Positions 33,833 through 39,359 of a stretch of DNA of 39,359 nucleotides are shown here, piece by piece. Origin of the DNA: Bryobacterales bacterium (lineage in GTDB: Bacteria; Acidobacteriota; Terriglobia; Bryobacterales; Bryobacteraceae). The position numbers and the translations under genes are program-made. Where the stretch lies: positions 1 to 39,359 of the forward strand of contig DAHVTI010000371.1 of the NCBI GenBank assembly GCA_027324255.1, in the 5' to 3' direction. Below the pieces are notes generated by a model, which had not been told where the DNA came from, made no database searches, and saw nothing but the letters and a program-made list of their open reading frames with translations. Numbering within the stretch: position 1 is the first letter of the stretch; each line of letters opens with the position of its first letter.

Positions 33833-34072
33833 ATGGCTGGCATCAAAGAACTCGTTGAGGAAATTGCGAAAGCTCTTGTGGACATCCCTGAAGAGGTGCA
33901 GGTTCGCGAGGTGCAGGGCGAGCAGGTGACTGTTCTCGAACTGCGCGTGGCCCCGAGTGATCTCGGCAAGGTGATCGGTAAGCAGGGCCGCACGGCCCGC
34001 TCCGTTCGCACGCTGCTGGGCGCGGCCGGCATGAAACTGAACCGGCGATTTACGCTGGAAATCCTCGAGTAA
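33833..34072 (+). CDS. khpA: KH-domain RNA-binding protein KhpA
   Basis: This 79-residue protein is a single KH domain of the KhpA (YlqC) type, an RNA-binding protein that partners KhpB in several Gram-positive bacteria. It begins with the usual [18 protein letters not shown], and the GxxG RNA-binding loop is GKQG in [21 protein letters not shown] start at ATG 33833 ([10 protein letters not shown]), after GAGAGG 8 nt upstream; the track start at a TTG adds 14 unrelated residues. The stop overlaps rimM by one base. The position between rpsP and rimM is conserved in many bacteria. Confidence 0.94.
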   Translation: MAGIKELVEEIAKALVDIPEEVQVREVQGEQVTVLELRVAPSDLGKVIGKQGRTARSVRTLLGAAGMKLNRRFTLEILE

Positions 34073-34665
34073 TGCCGGACGGGCGGCACAAGCCGCACGC
34101 GGCATGGGTGATGGTCGCAAGATTGGGCCGCACGCGCGGACTCCATGGCGAGATCTACGCGGACGGCTCCCTGGAGCCGGAACGCTTCGCGGAGTTGAAG
34201 CGCATCTGGCTGCGCAAACCGGGCGGCGAGCCGCTGAACGGCGGCGAACCCCTGGAAGTGTTGGCAATCCGCCCGTACAAGGGCCGGCTGGTGTTTTCCT
34301 TCGCCGGCGTCGAGTCGATCGAGGCCGCCGAGCCGTTCGAGCACTGCGAGGCTGTCGTTCCCGCAGGGGACCGGCCGGCTCTGGACGAAGGCGAGTATTA
34401 CCTGTCGGACCTCGTCGGGTGCGAGGTGATTCACCGCGGCACGGGCATGCGGCTCGGCACGGTGACCGGCTGGCAGGATTTCGGCGGGCCGGAGTTGTTG
34501 GAAGTTCTGGCTGACGGGGCGCGTCCCGGAGACGCTGCCTGGATCCCCTTCGCCAAGGCGATTTGCGTGGAGATCGATCCCGCCCGCCGGCGCATTGTGG
34601 TCGATCCGCCCGAAGGCCTGCTGGAGTTGAACCAAGCCCGGGAAGCCGGGCCGGGACCGGACTGA
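34072..34665 (+). CDS. rimM: Ribosome maturation factor RimM
   Basis: RimM helps assemble the head of the 30S subunit and binds ribosomal protein S19. The 197-residue protein shows the N-terminal beta domain ([19 protein letters not shown]), the linker [14 protein letters not shown] that starts the PRC-barrel domain, and the C-terminal [30 protein letters not shown], all standard. About ten extra residues precede the conserved start. It shares one base with the khpA stop and one with the trmD start, so translation is coupled along the operon. Confidence 0.95.
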   Translation: MPDGRHKPHAAWVMVARLGRTRGLHGEIYADGSLEPERFAELKRIWLRKPGGEPLNGGEPLEVLAIRPYKGRLVFSFAGVESIEAAEPFEHCEAVVPAGDRPALDEGEYYLSDLVGCEVIHRGTGMRLGTVTGWQDFGGPELLEVLADGARPGDAAWIPFAKAICVEIDPARRRIVVDPPEGLLELNQAREAGPGPD

Positions 34666-35426
34666 TGATCTTTCATGTGCTGACGATTTTTCCGGAGTTC
34701 TTCCGGGGGCCGTTCGAGCACGGGGTCGTCGCCCGGGGCGAAAAGTCCGGTCTGCTGCAGATTCAAATCCGGAATCTGCGCGACTGGACGAGCGATTTTC
34801 ATAAGACCGTGGACGACCGGCCGTTTGGCGGCGGCGAGGGCATGGTGCTCAAGCCCCAGCCGGTCTTCGCGGCTGTGGAGAGTATCTTTCCGCGGCGCGA
34901 TCCGCGGAAGCAGAGAGTGGTTCTGCTGTCGGCGCAGGGGCCGCTGTTCAACCAGCGCACCGCCCGGCGGCTGATGGAGTTTGAGGAGCTGTTGCTGATC
35001 TGCGGGCGCTACGAGGGCGTCGATGAACGGGTCAGCCAGCACCTGGCCGACGAGGAGATCTCGATCGGCGATTACGTTTTAAGCGGCGGCGAACTGGCCG
35101 CCGCGGTGGTTGTGGACACCGTCGCCCGGCTGATCCCGGGCGTGCTCGGCAACCCGGATTCCTCCGTGCAGGAGTCGTTTTCAGACTCCGGCGAGGAGGG
35201 CCCGGGTGACGGCATCCTGGATTGTCCGCACTATACGCGGCCGGCCGTTTTCCGCGGCTGGAGCGTGCCCGAGGTGCTTCTGGGCGGCAATCATGCCGAA
35301 ATCCGGAAGTGGCGCCGCCAGGCCGCTCTGGAGAAGACAACACGGCTCCGACCGGAGCTGCTTGCGCCGCGGGCATCCGCCCCGGTCCAGGCATTGCCGG
35401 ACCCGAATGGAGTGAAGAAAGGTTAG
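34665..35426 (+). CDS. trmD: tRNA (guanine-N1)-methyltransferase
   Basis: TrmD methylates G37 of tRNAs next to the anticodon, using S-adenosylmethionine in a deep trefoil knot. The 253-residue protein has the start [41 protein letters not shown], and the knot motif [15 protein letters not shown]. It continues through [11 protein letters not shown] and [16 protein letters not shown]. The start (34665) shares a base with the rimM stop. The C-terminal tail ([15 protein letters not shown]) is a few residues longer than usual. rplS follows 17 nt later. Confidence 0.97.
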   Translation: MIFHVLTIFPEFFRGPFEHGVVARGEKSGLLQIQIRNLRDWTSDFHKTVDDRPFGGGEGMVLKPQPVFAAVESIFPRRDPRKQRVVLLSAQGPLFNQRTARRLMEFEELLLICGRYEGVDERVSQHLADEEISIGDYVLSGGELAAAVVVDTVARLIPGVLGNPDSSVQESFSDSGEEGPGDGILDCPHYTRPAVFRGWSVPEVLLGGNHAEIRKWRRQAALEKTTRLRPELLAPRASAPVQALPDPNGVKKG

Positions 35427-35443
35427 AAGAAGGAAGTAGCCCC

Positions 35444-35791
35444 ATGATCAGCCCTTACCTGAGCAAAGTCCTGAACAAGAACAAGCGCACCGACCTGCCC
35501 GAGTTCCGCATCGGCGACACCATCCGGGTCCACGTCAAGATCAAGGAAGGCGAGAAAGAGCGCCTCCAGATTTTCGAGGGAGTCGTCCTCGCCCGCAAGA
35601 ACAGCGGCCTCGGCGAGACCATCACGGTCCGCAAGATCAGCTTCGGCCAGGGCGTCGAGCGCATCTTCCCGCTGAACGCGCCCGTCATCGACCACATCGA
35701 CGTGGTCCGCACCGGCAAGGTCCGCCGCTCGAAGCTGTACTACCTGCGCGCCCTCAGGGGCAAGGCCGCCCGCCTCAAGGAACGCGAGTAG
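35444..35791 (+). CDS. rplS: 50S ribosomal protein L19
   Basis: L19 lies at the interface of the two ribosomal subunits. The 115-residue length is typical, with [26 protein letters not shown], the conserved [16 protein letters not shown] and [18 protein letters not shown], and the basic C-terminus [28 protein letters not shown] lies 7 nt before the ATG. The order trmD-rplS-rnhB is the classic arrangement. There is no visible terminator before rnhB, 22 nt on. Confidence 0.97.
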   Translation: MISPYLSKVLNKNKRTDLPEFRIGDTIRVHVKIKEGEKERLQIFEGVVLARKNSGLGETITVRKISFGQGVERIFPLNAPVIDHIDVVRTGKVRRSKLYYLRALRGKAARLKERE

Positions 35792-35813
35792 TCCGCCTGC
35801 CCGGATTACGCCA

Positions 35814-36449
35814 GTGACGGATCAACCTCACGCCATGCGCTGCACCGGTCAAGTGGAGGCGGCGGTGCGGCGCGAGGGGTTTCTGAGGATCGCGGGAGTG
35901 GACGAAGCGGGCCGGGGGTGTCTCTTCGGACCCGTCTTCGCCGCCGCGGTGGTCCTGGATCCGGAACGGCCCGTCGCCGGCCTGGCCGACAGCAAGACCC
36001 TGCCCGCGGAGCGCCGCGAGGAGCTTGCCGCGGCCATCCGGGAACGCGCCGCCGCCTGGGCCGTGGCCTCTGCCTCCGCCGCCGAGATCGACCGCATCAA
36101 CATCCGCGAAGCCTCCCGCCTGGCCATGCGGCGTGCCGTTGAGTTCCTCGATCCCCCCTGCGATTATCTTCTCGTGGACGCCCTCACCATCGACTGGCCC
36201 GTGCCCCAGCAGGCGCTCATCAAGGGCGACGCCCGCGTCACGGCCATCGCCGCCGCTTCCATCCTGGCCAAGGTCGAACGCGACGCCTGCCTCATCTCTC
36301 TCGCCGCCGAATACCCCGGCTACGGCCTGGACCGCCACAAAGGCTATCCCACTGTCGAGCACCGCGAGGCCCTCCGCCAGTTGGGCCCCACGCCGCTCCA
36401 CCGCCGCAGCTACGCCCCGGTCCGGGAGGCCCTCCAGTCCCTGCTATGA
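35814..36449 (+). CDS. rnhB: Ribonuclease HII
   Basis: RNase HII removes ribonucleotides from DNA and RNA-DNA hybrids. The 211-residue protein has the catalytic start [20 protein letters not shown] (Asp30, Glu31), [46 protein letters not shown], and the late [13 protein letters not shown]. The usual RGPLAGPV is RGCLFGPV here, a variation beside the catalytic pair. The track start is GTG 35814; ATG 35835 is equally possible, and neither has a clear ribosome binding site. The stop overlaps the next gene (ATGA). Confidence 0.95.
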   Translation: MTDQPHAMRCTGQVEAAVRREGFLRIAGVDEAGRGCLFGPVFAAAVVLDPERPVAGLADSKTLPAERREELAAAIRERAAAWAVASASAAEIDRINIREASRLAMRRAVEFLDPPCDYLLVDALTIDWPVPQQALIKGDARVTAIAAASILAKVERDACLISLAAEYPGYGLDRHKGYPTVEHREALRQLGPTPLHRRSYAPVREALQSLL

Positions 36450-36751
36450 ACCCGGAAAGCCCCCAGACCCAGACCGGCCCCACCGCGGTGGAGCATCGCC
36501 CCGCTTCGTTCCTCGAGAAGCTCAGCGCGGTGCTGTTCTGCATCTTCTGCCTGGAAGTGGGCCTGTTCCTGCTCTTCTACCCGTGGCTGGACGCGCTGTG
36601 GAGCCGCAACTGGCTGCTGCGGTTCAACCCCGAATGGCGCGCCGTGGTGATGAGCGAGCACTTTCGCGGCGCCGTCAGCGGCCTGGGCGTGCTGAACCTC
36701 TTCATCGCCGTGGCGGAAATCGTCCGCCTCCGCCGCTTCTCCGGCCGCTGA
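36446..36751 (+). CDS. Small membrane protein, unknown function
   Basis: The 101-residue protein has a polar N-terminus ([19 protein letters not shown]), one strong helix ([23 protein letters not shown]), a central hydrophilic segment ([20 protein letters not shown]), and a second helix ([19 protein letters not shown]). Both ends are probably cytoplasmic. The ATG overlaps the rnhB stop by four bases, so translation is coupled to rnhB. It is convergent with the ATPase gene, 7 nt away. I do not recognise the family. Confidence 0.75.
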   Translation: MNPESPQTQTGPTAVEHRPASFLEKLSAVLFCIFCLEVGLFLLFYPWLDALWSRNWLLRFNPEWRAVVMSEHFRGAVSGLGVLNLFIAVAEIVRLRRFSGR

Positions 36752-36758
36752 ATCCGGC

Positions 36759-37802
36759 TCACGCCGCCAGCGGCACCTGGTCTCGCGGCGTGAAACTCAG
36801 CATCTCCCCGCCCGAATCCGGTTCCACGCGCAGCAGGCACCCCGGCCGTGCGCGCTTGTCCAGCACCAGCCGCGCCAGTGGTTGGATCAGGTGGCGGTGG
36901 ATGGTGCGCTTCAACTCACGCGCGCCGTACTCCGCGCTGGTCCCCTCCTCCAGCAGGAAGACCCGCGCCTCCGGGCTCAGCTCCAGCCCGAACGACGCCG
37001 GTCCGAGCCGCGAAGACAGATGCCGCTCCAGCGCTTCGAGCTGCAGGTCCAGAATCGCCTCCAGCGCCGCCTTGTCCAGCGGCCGGTAGGTGAGCGTGCG
37101 GTCCACGCGGTTCACGAACTCCGGCGAGAAGCGCTTCCTGACCGCGCTCACTCCGATGCGCCGCAGCTTGCCTGCGCTGGCGCTGCCGTCCTCGGCCGCC
37201 GCGAATCCAAAGCGCGCCGCGAGTTCCGCCATCATCTCCCGCGCGCCCAGGTTCGACGTCATGAAGATCAGGCTCCGCTCGAAGTTCACCGTCGTGTTGT
37301 CGCCCAGCTTCAGCGTGGCTTTGTCCAGCACGCCCAGCAGGAGCCGGCCCAGCGACGAAGCGGCTTTTTCGATCTCGTCGAACAGCACCAGCGACAGCGC
37401 GCTGCGCTCGCTGGCCACGGCGTTCAGCTTGTGCTGGTTGATCATGGGCTGCGTCTCGCGGTGGCCCAGGTAGCCGGGAGGCGCGCCGATGAGCTTGGCC
37501 ACCTCGTGCTCCATCTGGAATTCGCCGCAGTCGATGCGCAGGACGTTGCGCTCGCTGCCGTGCAGCGCCTCGGCCAGCGCCTCCACGGTGCGGGTCTTGC
37601 CGGTCCCGGTCGGGCCCAGCAGGAGGAACACGCCCACGGGCCGCCCTTCCGGCGCGAGGCCGGCCTGGTACAGCTCGACGTAGGGGACGATCGTCTCGAT
37701 CGCCTCCTCCTGTCCCACGATTCTGCGGCGCAGGTCTGCTGCCAGGTCGGTGCGTGCGCCCGCTCTGCCGCGGGCTTCTGTCGGGGCTGGTATGGATCTC
37801 AT
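36759..37802 (-). CDS. Single-module ClpB/ClpA-like AAA+ ATPase
   Basis: The protein (347 residues) matches only the second AAA+ module (D2) of ClpB/ClpA-type unfoldases. Walker A is GPTGTGKT (63-70), Walker B is LVLFDEIEKA, sensor 1 is TSNLGA, and the arginine finger lies in KRFSPEFVNRVD. A pore loop is kept in GAPPGYLGH, and the D2 small domain ends with GARELKRTIHRHL. There is no N-terminal domain, first module, coiled-coil arm or ClpP-binding loop that I can see. The start is ATG 37802, with GGAGG 13 nt upstream; the longer track start is a TTG. The stop of a nine-codon frame upstream overlaps this ATG. Role unknown; a chaperone or a partner-dependent motor is possible. Confidence 0.85.
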   Translation of the reverse strand: MRSIPAPTEARGRAGARTDLAADLRRRIVGQEEAIETIVPYVELYQAGLAPEGRPVGVFLLLGPTGTGKTRTVEALAEALHGSERNVLRIDCGEFQMEHEVAKLIGAPPGYLGHRETQPMINQHKLNAVASERSALSLVLFDEIEKAASSLGRLLLGVLDKATLKLGDNTTVNFERSLIFMTSNLGAREMMAELAARFGFAAAEDGSASAGKLRRIGVSAVRKRFSPEFVNRVDRTLTYRPLDKAALEAILDLQLEALERHLSSRLGPASFGLELSPEARVFLLEEGTSAEYGARELKRTIHRHLIQPLARLVLDKRARPGCLLRVEPDSGGEMLSFTPRDQVPLAA

Positions 37803-37905
37803 GGGACGGTTCTGACCTCCGCGCGCATTGTACACCCGAGGCGTCAAATTCCCAGACCGCGCTGCGCCTCTTCGACGGCCCGTCCGCGGACTCGGGGCTT
37901 GCTAT

Positions 37906-39030
37906 CTAAGCCTTTAGGAATGAAAGAATTGCGTCCGAAATCCGGACGCTCGCGCGGCCGTCGCCAAAGGGGTTCTGAATCCTTGTGAACGGCTCCCGCG
38001 CGGCGTCCGATTCCAGCAGTTTTTCCACTTCGGCCACGATGCGCTCCGGATCCGTTCCCACCAGTTGCGCCGTGCCCGCCTCCACCGCCTCCTGCCGCTC
38101 CGTCTTCTCCCGCAGCACCAGCACCGGCTTGCCCAGCGAAGGCCCTTCCTCCTGCACGCCGCCGGAGTCCGTCAGCAGAATGTCGGCCCGCCGCATGAGG
38201 TCCACGAAGGGCACGTAGTCCAGCGGTTCGATCAGGTGGATGCCGGCCACGCCTTGCAGACGGCGCTCCACCACCCCGCGCACGTTCGGATTGGGGTGTA
38301 CCGGATAGATGATCTCGACGTCCCCGCGCGCCGCGATCCTCAGCACCGCCTCGCAGATCTGTTCGAAGCCGGCGCCGAAGCTCTCGCGGCGGTGGGCTGT
38401 CATCAGGATCAGGCGTTTGCCGGCGGCCGGCAGCGGGCCGTGGTAGCCCGGCCATTCGCCCGATTGGAGGCGCTCGCGGGTGTAAAGCAGCGCGTCGATG
38501 CAGGTGTTGCCCGTCACCACCACCTGCCGGGCGGGCACGCCCTCGGCCAGGAGATTCTCCTGCGCCCGGCGAGTCGGGGCGAAGTGCAGCGCGCTGAGGC
38601 GTGTGGACAGCACGCGGTTGAGTTCCTCGGGGAAAGGCTGGCTCAGGTCGCCGGTGCGCAGCCCCGCCTCCACGTGGCCCACGGCGATGCGGTGATAGAA
38701 GCCAGCGAGCGCCGCGGCGAACGTGGTGGTGGTGTCGCCCTGCACCACGATCATGTCCGGGCTCTCCCGCCGCAACACGCCGTCGAGGCCGCTCAAGACC
38801 CGCGCCGTCAGTTCGGTAAGGCTCTGGTTCGGCTGCATCACGTTCAGGTCATGGTCCTGGCGCACGCCGAACCTCTCCAGCATCGCGTCCAGCAGGCCGC
38901 GGTGCTGCGCCGTCACGCAGACCTTGGGGTGAAACTCCAGGTGCCGCTCGCGCATGTGCAGCACCAGCGGGCACAGCTTGATGGCCTCTGGGCGGGTTCC
39001 GAAGATAAACAGGATTTTGGGTGGGGACAT
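37906..39030 (-). CDS. wecB: UDP-N-acetylglucosamine 2-epimerase (non-hydrolysing)
   Basis: WecB interconverts UDP-GlcNAc and UDP-ManNAc, giving precursors for surface polysaccharides. The protein (374 residues from ATG 39030) has the start ILFIFGTRPEAIKLCPLV, the QGDTTTTFAAALAGF and GHVEAGLRTGDLSQPFPEE motifs, TAHRRESFG, YPVHPNPNV and LTDSGGVQEEGPSLGKPVLVLR. Catalytic Asp, Glu, Arg and His positions are all retained. The track begins 13 codons earlier at a GTG; the conserved region supports the ATG, though no ribosome binding site is obvious at either. It lies between infA and the ATPase gene on the same strand, with about 63 nt after infA. Confidence 0.95.
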   Translation of the reverse strand: MSPPKILFIFGTRPEAIKLCPLVLHMRERHLEFHPKVCVTAQHRGLLDAMLERFGVRQDHDLNVMQPNQSLTELTARVLSGLDGVLRRESPDMIVVQGDTTTTFAAALAGFYHRIAVGHVEAGLRTGDLSQPFPEELNRVLSTRLSALHFAPTRRAQENLLAEGVPARQVVVTGNTCIDALLYTRERLQSGEWPGYHGPLPAAGKRLILMTAHRRESFGAGFEQICEAVLRIAARGDVEIIYPVHPNPNVRGVVERRLQGVAGIHLIEPLDYVPFVDLMRRADILLTDSGGVQEEGPSLGKPVLVLREKTERQEAVEAGTAQLVGTDPERIVAEVEKLLESDAAREPFTRIQNPFGDGRASVRISDAILSFLKA

Positions 39031-39093
39031 CGCTGGCTCGCCGGCGTTCGCGGGCCGCAGCCGCGGCACACCGCCGGCAACCCTGGGGAGGGC

Positions 39094-39312
39094 CTATTTG
39101 TGGCGGTAGGTGATCCGGCCCTTGGTGAGGTCGTAGGGCGACATTTCCAGCGTCACGCGGTCGCCCGCCAGAACACGAATCCGGTTGCGCCGCAGCTTTC
39201 CGGCCAGATGCGCCAGCACCAGCCGCTCCTGGTCCAACTGCACGCTGAACAGCCCGCTGGGAAATTTTTCCACCACCGTGCCTGTGACTTCAATGCAATC
39301 TTCCTTGCTCAT
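39094..39312 (-). CDS. infA: Translation initiation factor IF-1
   Basis: IF-1 binds the ribosomal A site during initiation and is a single OB-fold protein of about 72 residues, exactly this length. [20 protein letters not shown] opens it, [42 protein letters not shown] closes it in the standard family pattern, with a few changes such as KLRRNRIRV where KMRKNFIRI is usual. I start at ATG 39312, with GGAGG 3 nt upstream, not at the track start eight codons before. It is not in the usual ribosomal-protein operon (with rpmJ and secY), so it could be a second IF-1 copy. Confidence 0.94.
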   Translation of the reverse strand: MSKEDCIEVTGTVVEKFPSGLFSVQLDQERLVLAHLAGKLRRNRIRVLAGDRVTLEMSPYDLTKGRITYRHK

Positions 39313-39359
39313 CGTCCTCCATCGTTCCGGCCGCACTTACAGCCGTCTTCGCACAACCC

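Noticed and set aside
34761-34785. tRNA T-arm-like string GATTCAAATCC
   Set aside because: It lies inside the trmD coding frame and no matching acceptor, D or anticodon arms surround it.

Overview
The window is a GC-rich bacterial chromosome segment that most resembles an Acidobacteriota genome of the Bryobacterales/Solibacter type. The evidence is a large TonB-receptor-like outer-membrane protein with an N-terminal carboxypeptidase-regulatory domain, directly followed by a VWFA-related protein of the kind abundant in Acidobacteria, plus many secreted proteins of unknown function. I saw no tRNA, rRNA, CRISPR array, insertion sequence or phage gene. About 40 genes are supported. The lineage call rests on protein resemblance alone.

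Region 1 (1-17.1 kb) is accessory and envelope-related. A divergent promoter separates a truncated secreted-protein gene (minus) from the TonB-receptor-like gene and VWFA gene (plus). Then come a polytopic membrane protein with unusual composition, a GH2 glycosidase, a small membrane protein divergent from an S41 peptidase, a PlsC acyltransferase, a CDGSH iron-sulfur protein, an unknown secreted protein overlapping a GH88 unsaturated uronyl hydrolase, and a large membrane protein with a spermidine-synthase-like domain. The plus strand is strongly G-rich here whatever the gene direction.

Region 2 (17.1-31 kb) mixes transport and metabolism: an OPT-family transporter, a ferredoxin with a clear terminator, an acyl-ACP thioesterase with YqeY, a class V aminotransferase overlapping serA (serine synthesis), an RRM RNA-binding protein, a PIN-TRAM protein followed by ispD-ispF (isoprenoid precursors), a FecR-like secreted protein, a translationally coupled folP-folB-folK operon (folate), and a plant-type glucuronokinase homologue next to galU, which suggests UDP-glucuronate formation by salvage.

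Region 3 (31.9-36.8 kb) is the conserved translation and secretion cluster ffh-rpsP-khpA-rimM-trmD-rplS-rnhB, tightly packed with 1-4 nt overlaps at several junctions. Upstream of ffh are a perfect TATAAT box and a structured leader of about 120 nt. Region 4 (36.8-39.3 kb, minus strand) holds a single-module ClpB-like AAA+ ATPase, a UDP-GlcNAc 2-epimerase and infA.

The best second-look items are the change of strand composition near 17.2 kb, where two mutually exclusive perfect hairpins also lie; a recurring -10 box placed 6-8 nt before start codons that lack a Shine-Dalgarno, suggesting leaderless mRNAs; the ffh leader; and the glucuronokinase-galU pair. No single locus is clearly a wholly new system.
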